This document shows positions 34,420 to 44,985 of a stretch of DNA of 64,000 nt, piece by piece. Below the pieces are notes generated by a model. It saw only the letters and a program-made list of their open reading frames with translations. It was not told the DNA's origin and searched no databases. The DNA lies in contig NZ_JAASQT010000002.1 in NCBI RefSeq assembly GCF_011761985.1, forward strand, positions 186,001 to 250,000. The letters run 5' to 3'. Position 1 is the first letter of the stretch. Each line of letters opens with the position of its first letter. The stretch is from Brevundimonas terrae. Its GTDB lineage: Bacteria > Pseudomonadota > Alphaproteobacteria > Caulobacterales > Caulobacteraceae. A program made the position numbers and the translations under genes.

Positions 34420-34775
34420 TGACGGGTGATGCGCTGGCACCCCTGATCGGGTTTGACGACTTCATGCAGGTCGATATCCGCATCGGGCAGATTGTCGTGG
34501 CCGAAGCCTTTCCCGAGGCCCGCAAGCCCGCCTACAAGCTGGCCATCGATTTCGGGCCGCAGATCGGCGTCAAACGCTCGTCGGCCCAGATCACCCATCA
34601 CTACACCCTTGAGGAACTGCACGGCCGCAAGGTCGCGGCGGTGGTGAATTTCCCACCCCGCCAGATCGGACCGGTAATGTCCGAGGTTCTGACGCTGGGG
34701 TTTCCTGATGCCGACGGCCATGTGGTGCTGGTCGGTGTCGATCGTGACCTGCCTCTGGGCGGGAGACTGTATTGA
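34419..34775 (+). CDS. csaA: tRNA-binding domain protein, CsaA type
   Basis: The 118-residue protein is a single tRNA-binding OB-fold domain: [20 protein letters not shown] near 15-34, [13 protein letters not shown] and [21 protein letters not shown]. CsaA is a chaperone that binds SecA and exported preproteins in Bacillus, while other members bind tRNA. It overlaps xseB by one base at its start, and its TGA overlaps the TTG of the next gene. It is wedged between xseB and the prenyl synthase, which are usually adjacent. Confidence 0.9.
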   Translation: MTGDALAPLIGFDDFMQVDIRIGQIVVAEAFPEARKPAYKLAIDFGPQIGVKRSSAQITHHYTLEELHGRKVAAVVNFPPRQIGPVMSEVLTLGFPDADGHVVLVGVDRDLPLGGRLY

Positions 34776-35683
34776 CTATCTTGGCTGCAAACTCCCCTGA
34801 ACAGGCCGTGCTGGATCGCGTGGCCGAAGTGGCCGATCAGGTAACGGTGGCGCTGGATCGCCTGTTGCCGCGTGGCGACGGCCCCGAAAGCCGCCTGACA
34901 GAGGCTATGCGCTATGCGGCGCTGGGGCCGGGCAAGCGTCTGCGTCCGTTCTTCGCGCTGGAGGCAGCGCGCCTGTTTGACCTCGATGAAGATCAGGTGC
35001 TGCGGGCGGCCTGTGCGCTGGAATGCGTGCATGCCTATTCGCTGGTGCATGACGACCTGCCGGCCATGGACGACGATGACATGCGTCGTGGCCGTCCGAC
35101 CGTGCATATCGAATATGACGAGATGACCGCCATTCTGGCCGGTGATGCCCTGCAAACGGCGGCCTTTGATATTCTGGCCGACGAGGACACCCACGAGGAT
35201 GCAGCGATCCGTTGCGAACTGGTCAAGCAACTGGCCTTTGCCTCGGGCGCGCAGGGCATGGCCGGTGGCCAGATGATCGACCTGATGGGGGTACGCGACG
35301 ACCTTGGCGGCGTGGCACGCATGCAGCGCCTGAAGACAGGCGCGCTGTTTGCCTATGCGTTTGAAATCCCCGTCATCATGGCCCGCGCGAGCGATGCCCA
35401 GCGCAATGCCCTGATCAATTTCGCCCACGATATCGGTCTGGCCTATCAGATTGTTGACGATGTGCTGGACGCCGAAGGCTCGCCCGAGGAAATGGGCAAG
35501 GCCGCCGGCGGCAAGGATGCCGCCATGGGCAAGACCAATTTCGTCACCCTGCTGGGCGTCGAGGCGGCCAGACAAAGAGTCGCACATCTCGCCGATCAGG
35601 CCCGCTCCCATCTTGATGTTTTCGGTGCCGATGCCGAAATCCTCAAGGCCAGCGTGGATTTAGTCCTCAAGCGCCGGTCGTAA
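34772..35683 (+). CDS. ispA: Short-chain polyprenyl (farnesyl/geranylgeranyl) diphosphate synthase
   Basis: This trans-prenyl synthase condenses isopentenyl diphosphate with allylic diphosphates to make FPP (or GGPP). In the 303-residue product the first Asp-rich motif is [14 protein letters not shown] (from about 94) and the second is DDVLDAEG (about 229), with GKRLRP near 54. The residue before the first motif sets chain length, but the product cannot be decided by eye. Start is TTG 34772, overlapping the csaA stop. With dxs 43 bp downstream it supplies the isoprenoid pathway. Confidence 0.93.
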   Translation: MTILAANSPEQAVLDRVAEVADQVTVALDRLLPRGDGPESRLTEAMRYAALGPGKRLRPFFALEAARLFDLDEDQVLRAACALECVHAYSLVHDDLPAMDDDDMRRGRPTVHIEYDEMTAILAGDALQTAAFDILADEDTHEDAAIRCELVKQLAFASGAQGMAGGQMIDLMGVRDDLGGVARMQRLKTGALFAYAFEIPVIMARASDAQRNALINFAHDIGLAYQIVDDVLDAEGSPEEMGKAAGGKDAAMGKTNFVTLLGVEAARQRVAHLADQARSHLDVFGADAEILKASVDLVLKRRS

Positions 35684-35759
35684 GCGAACTGTCCGTCCCG
35701 TGACGGGTTAGACATAATCGACCTTCGTGTTTCAGCCTTTGAAGGCTATTTCAGAACCT

Positions 35760-37643
35760 ATGCCGAATACTCCTTTGCTCGACACCGTAAACATCCCCGC
35801 CGATATGCGCGGGTTCGACATCCCCCAGTTGAAACAGCTGGCCGATGAAGTGCGGGCTGAAACCATTGATGCTGTGTCCGAAACCGGCGGCCATCTGGGC
35901 GCAGGTCTGGGCGTGGTCGAACTGACGGTTGCCCTGCATCACCTGCTGGAAACGCCGAAAGACATCCTGATCTGGGACGTTGGCCACCAGTGCTATCCAC
36001 ACAAGATCCTAACGGGACGGCGCGACCGTATCCGCACCCTGCGTCAGGGCGGTGGTCTGTCGGGCTTTACCAAGCGTTCCGAGAGCGAATACGACCCGTT
36101 CGGTGCCGCCCACGCCTCAACCTCGATCTCGGCAGGGCTCGGCTTTGCCGCTGCCCGCGACCAGCAGGGCGAGAACAACAAGGTTGTGGCCGTTATCGGT
36201 GACGGCTCGATCACGGCAGGCATGGCCTATGAGGCGATGAACAACGCCATCGAGGCGACGGATGGCCAGTTCATGGTCATCCTGAACGATAACGACATGT
36301 CGATTGCCCCGCCGGTCGGGGCCATGAGCGCCTATCTGGCCAAGCAGGTGTCGGGTGACGCCTATCAGCGCGTTCGCAATATCGGCAAGAAGTTCGTCGA
36401 TCACATGCCGCGCCCGTTCCGCGAAACCGCGCGTAAGGCCGAAGAATATGCCCGTGGCATGGTGGTCGGCGGTACCTTCTTCGAAGAGCTGGGCTTCTAC
36501 TATATCGGCCCGATTGATGGTCATGACCTGACCCATCTTGTGCCGATCTTGCAAAATGCGTTGAAGATCACCGACAAGCCGGTGCTGGTTCACGTCGTGA
36601 CGCAAAAGGGCAAGGGCTATGCCCCCGCCGAGAACAGCGCCGACAAGTATCACGGCGTGGTCAAGTTCGACGTCGAGTCGGGCAAGCAGGCCAAGGCCAT
36701 CTCCAATGCGCCCAGCTATACCAAGGTGTTCGGCACCGAGTTGATCAAACACGCGGCAAACGACCCGCGCATCGTCGGCATTACGGCTGCCATGCCGTCG
36801 GGCACGGGCATCGACCTGTTTGGTCAGGCCTATCCGGATCGCGTCTATGATGTGGGCATTGCCGAACAGCACGCCGTGACGTTTGCGGCCGGTATGGCGG
36901 CGGATGGCATGAAGCCGTTCTGCGCCATCTATTCGACTTTCCTGCAACGCGGTTACGATCAGGTGGTCCACGATGTGGCCATCCAGTCGCTGCCGGTACG
37001 CTTTGCAATGGACCGTGCGGGTCTGGTTGGCTCTGACGGCTCGACCCATGCCGGATCGTTCGATATCGGCTTTATGGGCGCTCTGCCGGGCATGGTGCTG
37101 ATGGCAGCGGCGGACGAGGCGGAACTGGCCGCCATGATCGCCACCTCGCTCGAGATTGATGACCGCCCGTCGGCCTTCCGCTATCCGCGCGGCGACGGCG
37201 TGGGCGTGGACATTCCCGAACTGGCCAAGCCGCTGGAAATCGGCAAGGGCCGCATCGTCAAGGAAGGCACCAAGGTCGCCATCCTGTCGCTGGGCACGCG
37301 CCTGCAGGAAAGCCTGAAGGCTGCGGATATGCTGGAACAGGCCGGTATCTCGACCACCATCGCCGATGCACGCTTTGCCAAGCCGCTGGACGAGGACATG
37401 ATCCTGCGTCTGGCGCGCGAGCATGAAGTGCTGATCACGGTGGAAGAGGGCGCTATGGGCGGCTTTGGTGCTTTCGTGCTGCAAATGCTGGCCGAGAAGG
37501 GGGCTCTGGATCGCGGTCTGAAGATCCGCACCATGCACCTGCCGGACATCTTCCAGGACCATAACAGCCCCATGGCCATGTATGACGAGGCTGGCCTTAA
37601 CGCGAAACACATCGCCGCCAAGGCGATCGAGGCGTTGGGTTAA
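35760..37643 (+). CDS. dxs: 1-deoxy-D-xylulose-5-phosphate synthase Dxs
   Basis: Dxs makes DXP from pyruvate and glyceraldehyde-3-phosphate with thiamine diphosphate, the first step of the MEP isoprenoid pathway. From ATG 35760 the product is 627 residues. Family sites include [16 protein letters not shown] (thiamine and Mg site), [22 protein letters not shown] and [15 protein letters not shown], with [14 protein letters not shown] near the C-terminus. GTG 35727 extends the frame by 11 codons; the ATG start [10 protein letters not shown] resembles relatives better. It follows the prenyl synthase gene. Confidence 0.97.
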   Translation: MPNTPLLDTVNIPADMRGFDIPQLKQLADEVRAETIDAVSETGGHLGAGLGVVELTVALHHLLETPKDILIWDVGHQCYPHKILTGRRDRIRTLRQGGGLSGFTKRSESEYDPFGAAHASTSISAGLGFAAARDQQGENNKVVAVIGDGSITAGMAYEAMNNAIEATDGQFMVILNDNDMSIAPPVGAMSAYLAKQVSGDAYQRVRNIGKKFVDHMPRPFRETARKAEEYARGMVVGGTFFEELGFYYIGPIDGHDLTHLVPILQNALKITDKPVLVHVVTQKGKGYAPAENSADKYHGVVKFDVESGKQAKAISNAPSYTKVFGTELIKHAANDPRIVGITAAMPSGTGIDLFGQAYPDRVYDVGIAEQHAVTFAAGMAADGMKPFCAIYSTFLQRGYDQVVHDVAIQSLPVRFAMDRAGLVGSDGSTHAGSFDIGFMGALPGMVLMAAADEAELAAMIATSLEIDDRPSAFRYPRGDGVGVDIPELAKPLEIGKGRIVKEGTKVAILSLGTRLQESLKAADMLEQAGISTTIADARFAKPLDEDMILRLAREHEVLITVEEGAMGGFGAFVLQMLAEKGALDRGLKIRTMHLPDIFQDHNSPMAMYDEAGLNAKHIAAKAIEALG

Positions 37644-37666
37644 GGTTTATACTTTTGAAAACTGCC

Positions 37667-37841
37667 GTCATCCTCCGACAAGCCGCATAGCGGCGTAAAT
37701 CGGAGGACCCAGCGGCGCGCGATAGCGCGACCCGAAGGGCGGCGCGTAGCAGCCATAAGGTGGGCGTTGCGGGTGTCGTAAAGATCACCTTCGGTGCCGC
37801 TGGGTCCCCCGGTCGCTTCTACGAAGCGCCGGAGGATGACG
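37667..37841. repeat. Nested inverted-repeat element (REP/BIME-like)
   Basis: The gap after dxs holds a 175-bp structure. CGTCATCCTCCG (37667-37678) is perfectly inverted at 37830-37841, and GGACCCAGCGGC (37706-37717) is perfectly inverted at 37796-37807. Each end can also fold by itself (a GCCGC/GCGGC stem near 37683-37695 and CGCTTC/GAAGCG near 37814-37828). This resembles paired, inverted REP units (BIME) between genes. No coding frame was seen, and no other copy was found in this window. Confidence 0.8.
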
Positions 37842-37849
37842 AGGATGCT

Positions 37850-39694
37850 TTAATAAGCCAGCGCCAAGCCGTCTTTGCGCATCTCCGAGGCTGCGCCGTA
37901 GGTCCAGCGACCGTCGGGGTTTTGCTGCATCATGACATTCTGGTAGCCGCCGAAGCCGCCGTCGGTGGGGCCGAGGTCCCAGCCCATTTCGCGCAGGCGG
38001 GCCTTGGTGGCATCGGGGACGCCGTTTTCCAGATGCAGCTTGCCGACGCCCTGTTGCGGCTCGCCCGTGGGTTCTGACGAGCCATAGTGCTGCCAGCGGG
38101 GTGCATCGCCCGCTTCTTGCGGATCGAGGCCGTAATCGACCATGTTGATGATGATCTGGGCCTGTCCTTGCGGCTGCATACCGCCGCCCATGACGCCGTA
38201 AGCCATCCACGGCTTGCCGTCCTTGCATGCAAAGCCCGGAATGATGGTGTGGAACGGGCGTTTGCCAGGGGCATAGATGTTGGGGTGGCCATCGGTGGTG
38301 GCGAACAGTTCTCCACGGTTCTGGAACATGAAGCCCAGCGTGCGCCCGCGACGGTCCGCAGGGACCAGCCCCGAGCCCATGCCGCGATAGTTGGACTGGA
38401 TCCAACTGACCATCATCCCGTCCTTGTCGGCCACGCTGAAATAGGTGGTGTCGCCCTGTGTGGGGGCATCGCCGGGGAAGGCGCGGTCCATGACACGGTT
38501 AGGGTTGATCAGGGCGGCACGTTCCGCCGCATAGGGCTTGGAGTTCAAATATTCGATCGGCGTCTGGCTGAACCGCTCGTCGGCGAACCATTTGGCGCGG
38601 TCTTCAAACGCCAGACGCTTGGCCTCGGCCTGATGGTGGATCGAGGCAGCGGACTGGAAGCCCATGGTCTTCAGGTCGAAGTTCTCGCAGATGTTCAAAA
38701 TCTGGTTGGTCGAAAGTCCCTGTGTGTTGGGGCCAAGCGAATAGACCTCTACGCCGCGATAGGTGGTTTTGATCGGCTCCACCCATTCGGTCTGGTGGGC
38801 CGCAAGGTCGCCGCGACCGATCCAGCCACCGATGCGGCGGAAATAATCGACCATGATCTCGGCCAGTTCACCGTCATAAAAGGCATCGCGGCCCTTTTCG
38901 GCGATGATGCGCAAGGTGCGGCCCAGATCGGGGTTGGCGAAAATCTGGCCGACCTTGGGTGTGGCACCGTTCGGGGCATAGACCTTTTTACGGTTGTCGT
39001 TTTCCTCGATGATCGACGACTGGCGATCAAACAGGCCCATATTGCGTTCGAGATAATAGGCGATGGCTTGCGGCACCGGCACGCCCTGTTCGCACAGCTC
39101 TGCCACCGGCAGCAGCACATCCTTCCACGGCAGCTTGCCATAGCGTTGGTGAGCGCTCCACCACGCATCGACCGTGCCGGGGACATTGACCGTGACCGCG
39201 CCATAGCGAGGCAGAAGGCCGTTGGTTGCGCGGTTGCGAACCGTCTCGAGGCCCAACAGGCGCGGTGAGTTGCCCGAGCCGTTAAAGCCCACCACCTTGC
39301 GCTGTTTCGGGTCCCACAACAGGCCAAAGGCATCGCCGCCGATACCGTTTCCTGTCGGCTCAAGGAAGCCCAGCGCCGCATTGATGGCAATAGCCGCATC
39401 AATGGCCGAGCCACCACGCTTCAGGGTTTCGATACCGACCAGTGTGGCAATGGGGTGGGCGCTGGCGGCGGCACCATGTTGACCCCACACCGTCGAGCGG
39501 CCAACGAATTTGGGTCCGCTGATGCGGTCGCCAATGCCGATACCGGCATAGGGATCAGCGACAGGGGAGGCGGGAGCCGCAGGGGCAGCCGCCGTCTTTA
39601 CGGCCTCTTGGGCACTGGCGCTGCTGGTGACACCGGAAGCCAGAGCGGCCCCTGCCGGAATGGCACCCAAGAATGTGCGACGGTCCATAATCAT
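37850..39694 (-). CDS. ggt: Gamma-glutamyltransferase, Tat-type leader
   Basis: This 614-residue enzyme cleaves or transfers gamma-glutamyl groups of glutathione after autoproteolysis into two subunits. The nucleophile is T416 in GDTTYFSVAD, which would become the N-terminus of the small subunit. Substrate-binding signatures are NGIGGDAFGLL (about 116) and GVMGGGMQPQG. The leader MIMDRRTFLGA has a twin-arginine motif and an ASA cut site near 28, so export by Tat to the periplasm is likely. ATG 39694 follows GGGGGAG. It lies downstream of exbD, separated by a terminator. Confidence 0.93.
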   Translation of the reverse strand: MIMDRRTFLGAIPAGAALASGVTSSASAQEAVKTAAAPAAPASPVADPYAGIGIGDRISGPKFVGRSTVWGQHGAAASAHPIATLVGIETLKRGGSAIDAAIAINAALGFLEPTGNGIGGDAFGLLWDPKQRKVVGFNGSGNSPRLLGLETVRNRATNGLLPRYGAVTVNVPGTVDAWWSAHQRYGKLPWKDVLLPVAELCEQGVPVPQAIAYYLERNMGLFDRQSSIIEENDNRKKVYAPNGATPKVGQIFANPDLGRTLRIIAEKGRDAFYDGELAEIMVDYFRRIGGWIGRGDLAAHQTEWVEPIKTTYRGVEVYSLGPNTQGLSTNQILNICENFDLKTMGFQSAASIHHQAEAKRLAFEDRAKWFADERFSQTPIEYLNSKPYAAERAALINPNRVMDRAFPGDAPTQGDTTYFSVADKDGMMVSWIQSNYRGMGSGLVPADRRGRTLGFMFQNRGELFATTDGHPNIYAPGKRPFHTIIPGFACKDGKPWMAYGVMGGGMQPQGQAQIIINMVDYGLDPQEAGDAPRWQHYGSSEPTGEPQQGVGKLHLENGVPDATKARLREMGWDLGPTDGGFGGYQNVMMQQNPDGRWTYGAASEMRKDGLALAY

Positions 39695-39781
39695 ACTCCC
39701 CCGAATAGTTGAGGGAGATTGACACAGGGCCGCGCTTTGCCAAGCGCAAACCACGGGTTTGCCGGTATCGGGCAAAGAAAA

Positions 39782-39807
39782 AGGGCCGCATCCGAAGATG
39801 CAGCCCT
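39782..39807 (-). terminator. Intrinsic terminator after exbD
   Basis: A 26-base hairpin (stem arms 39782-39792 and 39797-39807, one mismatch) has a T-rich run on the minus strand just below it. It is 28 bases after the exbD stop. Confidence 0.85.
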
Positions 39808-39834
39808 CAAATCCTTAGGCGATGAAGCCGAAGA

Positions 39835-40263
39835 CTATTCGATGTCTTCGTTCAGCAGGCCGACCTTGAACATGCCGTTTTCCTGCAGGGTGTTCATCAC
39901 TTCCATGAACTGGTTGTATTTCACGTCGGCCTGGGCGCGAACGAAAACGCGTTCTTCGCGGCAGTTGGCCACAGCGCCTTGAGCAGCGCAGACGTCGGCA
40001 GCCAGCGTGGCCAGCGAGGTCTTCTGGTCGGCGATGTACAGATCACCACCGTCCTGGATCGAAACGTAAACCGGCTCTTTCGGCTTGTCGTTCGATGCCG
40101 AAGGCACTGCCGGCGGCAGGTCCAATTTGATCGAAACAGTAGCCATCGGCGCTGCCACCATGAAGATGATCAGCAGAACCAGCATAATATCAACGAACGG
40201 CGTTACGTTGATCTCAGAGTTCTGAGAAACGCCACCCTTATTCCCACCAAGCTTCGCACCCAT
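39835..40263 (-). CDS. exbD: Biopolymer transport protein ExbD
   Basis: ExbD works with ExbB and TonB to drive uptake through TonB-dependent outer membrane receptors using the proton motive force. The 142-residue protein has a single N-terminal transmembrane helix (about 23-45, FVDIMLVLLIIFMVAAPM, which contains the functional aspartate D25) and a periplasmic domain ending in YNQFMEVMNTLQENGMFKVGLL. Neither exbB nor tonB lies beside it; the 234 bp upstream contains the folE terminator. TolR is the closest alternative, since the families are related. Confidence 0.9.
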   Translation of the reverse strand: MGAKLGGNKGGVSQNSEINVTPFVDIMLVLLIIFMVAAPMATVSIKLDLPPAVPSASNDKPKEPVYVSIQDGGDLYIADQKTSLATLAADVCAAQGAVANCREERVFVRAQADVKYNQFMEVMNTLQENGMFKVGLLNEDIE

Positions 40264-40411
40264 GCGATCCCGTCCTCATGAAGGCCCGACCGAAGGTGGC
40301 GGGCTGCACTGAAAGTCTGGCTAACCTCTTGGCGTTCGATTGAGCGCTTGTAAAGCCGCTACGCTATCGAAAATGCCAGACTGCGAAATAAGCTTGCGAT
40401 TTTTTCGGATA

Positions 40412-40449
40412 AAAGCCCGCAGAACGATCAATTCCGTTCTGCGGGCTTT
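40412..40449 (-). terminator. Intrinsic terminator after folE
   Basis: A 15-bp perfect stem (40412-40426 with 40435-40449) and 8-base loop lie 49 bases after the folE stop, with an A/T-rich flank on the minus-strand side. Confidence 0.9.
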
Positions 40450-40497
40450 AAATTTATAACGATGTTATTCTGGAATCGGGCCTGAATCGCGAACCGG

Positions 40498-41115
40498 TCA
40501 GCCGCGGGCCAGCTTCAGGAATCGCTCGACCAGTGCGTTGTCGTTTTTGAAAACGCCGGTGAAGCGCGTCGTTACGGTTGTGACGTGGCGGTGATGCACG
40601 CCACGGGTGGTCATGCACTGGTGGGCTGCATCGACCATGACGGCCACGCCCTTGGGCTGAAGATGCTCTTCAATGGCGTCGATAATGTCGTTGGTCAGGG
40701 TTTCCTGATTTTGCAGACGGCGAGCGAAAATCTCGACCACGCGGGCCAGTTTGGAAATGCCGACAACCTTTTCACCCGGAATATAGGCGACCCACGCCTT
40801 GCCGAGGAACGGGGCGAGGTGGTGCTCGCAATGGCTCTCGACCTCGATCTCCTTGAGGATGACCATGTCGTCATAGCCGGTCACGTCTTCAAAGGTGCGC
40901 GACAATTCCTTGGCGGCGTCGGCATCATAGCCGTCGAACCATTCGCCATAGGCATCGACCACGCGCTTGGGCGTATCGATCAGGCCCGCACGGTCCGGAT
41001 TGTCACCGGCCCATGCAATCAGGGTCCGAACGGCTTCCAGAGCCTGCTCGCGCGAGGGGCGCACAACTGCGCCTTCATTGGCGGCGATGACGGGCTGGAC
41101 GGACTTGGTGGTCAT
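40498..41115 (-). CDS. folE: GTP cyclohydrolase I FolE
   Basis: FolE converts GTP to 7,8-dihydroneopterin triphosphate, the first step of folate and pterin biosynthesis. The 205-residue product has the zinc-site motif SHCEHHLAPF near 92-101 and AAHQCMTTRGVHH near 160, which give the Cys/His/Cys ligands, plus YIPGEKVVGISKLARVV. Length and order fit the family. It is divergent from cysS over a gap of 158 bp. Confidence 0.97.
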   Translation of the reverse strand: MTTKSVQPVIAANEGAVVRPSREQALEAVRTLIAWAGDNPDRAGLIDTPKRVVDAYGEWFDGYDADAAKELSRTFEDVTGYDDMVILKEIEVESHCEHHLAPFLGKAWVAYIPGEKVVGISKLARVVEIFARRLQNQETLTNDIIDAIEEHLQPKGVAVMVDAAHQCMTTRGVHHRHVTTVTTRFTGVFKNDNALVERFLKLARG

Positions 41116-41273
41116 GCTGTTCGGTTCCGGCAGGGATGACGGTGGCCATCCCTTTTAATAAGGCGACGTTCCCGCCCCGATGCTTTATCAGGACGCGCGG
41201 ACTGTATATCAGGCCCGCTATATGGGACGTATGGCGCGTCCTGCAAGAAAACTCGCAAAAAGACTTTAGACTG

Positions 41274-42725
<1,452 letters not shown>

Positions 42726-42811
42726 GGCGAGTAAAAGGTTAGGGCGGGTTAAGGGTTAGGGCCAGGCCCGACCCCAACCCCAGCCTCTGAGATACAATAT
42801 TGGCATACAAA

Positions 42812-42841
42812 AAGCCCCGCTGTTTCCAGCGGGGCTTCTTT
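42812..42841. terminator. Bidirectional terminator between cysS and cspA
   Basis: An 11-bp perfect stem (42812-42822 with 42827-42837) and loop TTTC has T-rich flanks on both strands, and sits between the convergent cysS and cold-shock genes. Confidence 0.9.
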
Positions 42842-42901
42842 GTTCGATGCTCCGGATCACAACGGCACGGAGTGATCCGGATCGTCGAGCAATCTCAGGA
42901 C

Positions 42902-43111
42902 TTAGACAGCTTGCAGCTGACCAGCCGAGGTCTTGCCCGAACGCTGGTCGCGCTCGAGTTCGTACGAGATAGCTTGACCTTCGTTCAGGCCACGCATGCC
43001 AGCGCGTTCAACGGCGGTTGCGTGTACGAAAACATCGTCGCCGCCTTGATCAGGAGCGATGAAACCAAAACCTTTGGTGGGGTTGTACCACTTGACGATA
43101 CCAGTAGCCAT
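42902..43111 (-). CDS. Cold-shock domain protein, CspA family
   Basis: The 69-residue single cold-shock domain protein has the RNA-binding motifs KGFGFI (RNP1) and DVFVHATAV (RNP2) and acts as an RNA chaperone. Two ATGs are possible (43117 and 43111). GGAGG on the minus strand lies only two bases from the first but eight from the second, which favours MATGIVKW at 43111, also the family N-terminus. The region 43112-43425 ahead of it is a probable long leader. Alphaproteobacteria carry several paralogues, so I give no symbol. Confidence 0.93.
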   Translation of the reverse strand: MATGIVKWYNPTKGFGFIAPDQGGDDVFVHATAVERAGMRGLNEGQAISYELERDQRSGKTSAGQLQAV

Positions 43112-43425
43112 TTCCATGACCTCCGAAAAAAATTACCCGCAGGGAAAAGTCCTGAAGGTGGTCGGGTCTAAGGAAACGGAAGATCTCAATGCGTTGCATA
43201 GAAGATAGAGCGTTGCGCAGAGATATTCGACGCAGCCAATATAGGCGAGATTTCCGGAATTTGGTAATTTTAATTTTATAATGATTTTGAGACGGCCTTT
43301 GACGGGCATGTTTTCAATGATTTAGCGCGCTCGCGTCTGTCGCCTGACCCGTCGGGTTCGGGTGGGTACCAAGGTGTGATATAGACGCAGCAAGGGGTGC
43401 ACGCTGACGAAGGCGGGAGGCCCGC
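43112..43425. other. Gene-free stretch between cspA and 43426
   Basis: About 314 bp separate the divergent cspA-like gene and the methyltransferase gene. It contains the cspA ribosome binding site near 43119-43124, an A/T-rich part at about 43255-43285 and no recognisable frame, hairpin terminator or repeat. Cold-shock genes usually have a long structured 5' leader, so most of this may be transcribed on the minus strand, but I cannot show a promoter. Confidence 0.4.
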
Positions 43426-44361
43426 ATGTCACGTTTTCGAAACGCACTGCCCCAGCTTGGCGACGGTCTGTTCCTGACCGATGCAGGGCTGGAAACAGAC
43501 CTAATCTTCAATCGACATATTCCGATCCGCGAATTTGCCGCCCATACCCTTTTGGGCAGCCCCGAAGGGATTACGGCGCTGGAGGACTATTTCAGCGGCT
43601 TCCTGCAACTGGCGCACACAATGGATGCGGGCTTTGTATTGGATGCCGTGACGTGGAAGGCGCATCGCTGCTGGGCGGCGGATCTGGGCGCTTCTATCGC
43701 GGACTTGCGCGATGTCAACCATCGGGCCGTGGCCTTTGCCGCTGGCTTGCGGGATCGCGCAGACAATAGTCGTCCGGTCGTGTTGGGGGCCTTGGTCGGG
43801 CCAAGGGGCGATGCCTATCGTCCCGAACACCACATTTCAGCGCATGAAGCCGCCGACTATTTCAGCGAGCAACTGGGTTGGCTGGCCGAAACCGAGGTCG
43901 ATATGGTGACGGGATTGACCTTTAATCAGGCATCCGAGGCGGTGGGCTTTGTGAAGGCGGCACAGGCGCAGGGATTACCTGCGGTGGTGTCTTTCACGGT
44001 CGAGACGGACGGGGCCTTGCCCGACGGGCAGTCTCTGGGCGAAGCCATCCAGCAGGTCGATGACGAAACCGGCGCAGGTGCGGCCTATTTCATGATCAAC
44101 TGCGCCCATCCCGATCATTTCTCGCCGGTTCTGACGCAAGAGGCGTGGACCAGACGTATTGGTGGGGTGCGGGCCAATGCCTCGCGGCGCAGCCATGCCC
44201 AACTGGACGAGGCCCCTGATCTGGATGATGGCGACCCCGAGGAGTTCGGCCTTCTTCACGGCCTATTGGGTCGCCGTATGCCTTCGCTGAAGGTGTGGGG
44301 CGCGTGCTGCGGTGCGGACCTACGCCATGTGACACGCATTGCCGAGGCCGTGGGGCGCTAG
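43426..44361 (+). CDS. Homocysteine S-methyltransferase family protein
   Basis: The 311-residue protein belongs to the homocysteine S-methyltransferase family (MmuM/BHMT-like, Pfam S-methyl_trans). Zinc-binding cysteines are visible in MINCAHP (about 224) and in the C-terminal GACCGAD, equivalent to the usual GGCCG motif. The N-terminal DAGLETDLIF is a further family signature. Members make methionine from homocysteine with S-methylmethionine or betaine as donor; the donor here cannot be read. GGGAGG precedes the ATG. It stands alone. Confidence 0.9.
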   Translation: MSRFRNALPQLGDGLFLTDAGLETDLIFNRHIPIREFAAHTLLGSPEGITALEDYFSGFLQLAHTMDAGFVLDAVTWKAHRCWAADLGASIADLRDVNHRAVAFAAGLRDRADNSRPVVLGALVGPRGDAYRPEHHISAHEAADYFSEQLGWLAETEVDMVTGLTFNQASEAVGFVKAAQAQGLPAVVSFTVETDGALPDGQSLGEAIQQVDDETGAGAAYFMINCAHPDHFSPVLTQEAWTRRIGGVRANASRRSHAQLDEAPDLDDGDPEEFGLLHGLLGRRMPSLKVWGACCGADLRHVTRIAEAVGR

Positions 44362-44364
44362 AGC

Positions 44365-44982
44365 TCAGGCCACCTGTTTCGTCGGGTCTATAAAGGCGGC
44401 GATGGCGTTACGGGCCAGATCGACATGGATCTGCTTCTCGCCCACCGGAGCCACATAGTGGATGGCTTCGTCGGCATCGGCTTGCGAGGCCATGCGGGCA
44501 ATCATCCATGCGGCCAGATATAGCGAGGCCATACAGCCGCCAGCGGTGGCGACATTGCCGTGGGCGACAAACGGCGCGTCGATGACGTTCACGCCCGCCT
44601 CGATGACCCAGGGCTTGGTGGTCAGATCGGTACAGGCGGGCAGGGTGCCGATCAGGCCCAGCTTGGCCAGCAGCAGCGTGCCGGAACATTGCGCCCCGAT
44701 CAGTTGCCGTGATGGATCAAGCTTTAGCGACGCCAGAAAATCGCTATCTGCGGCATAGTCGCGGGTCTTGATGCCGCTGCCGATCAAGACCGCATCGGCC
44801 TGTTCGATAAAATCCAGACCGCGCTGGCCGCGAATGGTCACCCCGTTCATCGAGGTGACCTCTTTCGTCGGCGTGGTGATCAGGGCTTCCCAGCCCTTGG
44901 CGCGCATACGGTTCAGGATTCCTGCGGCAATGAAGGAATCCAGCTCGTTGAAGCCATCGAGCGTCAGAACCGCAATTTTCAT
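44365..44982 (-). CDS. DJ-1/PfpI family protein
   Basis: The 205-residue protein has the flavodoxin-like glutamine amidotransferase fold of the DJ-1/PfpI family. The nucleophile elbow is IGAQCSGTLL with C99; the N-terminal KIAVLTLDGFNELDSF carries a family acidic residue. Members include chaperones, proteases, glyoxalase III-like and AraC-fused regulators. It starts three bases after the stop of the lytic transglycosylase gene, so both are co-transcribed. Function here is unknown. Confidence 0.88.
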   Translation of the reverse strand: MKIAVLTLDGFNELDSFIAAGILNRMRAKGWEALITTPTKEVTSMNGVTIRGQRGLDFIEQADAVLIGSGIKTRDYAADSDFLASLKLDPSRQLIGAQCSGTLLLAKLGLIGTLPACTDLTTKPWVIEAGVNVIDAPFVAHGNVATAGGCMASLYLAAWMIARMASQADADEAIHYVAPVGEKQIHVDLARNAIAAFIDPTKQVA

Positions 44983-44985
44983 GAC

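Noticed and set aside
41136-41273. 46-codon N-terminal extension of cysS
   Set aside because: It lacks similarity in character to CysS; the family N-terminus and length fit ATG 41274.
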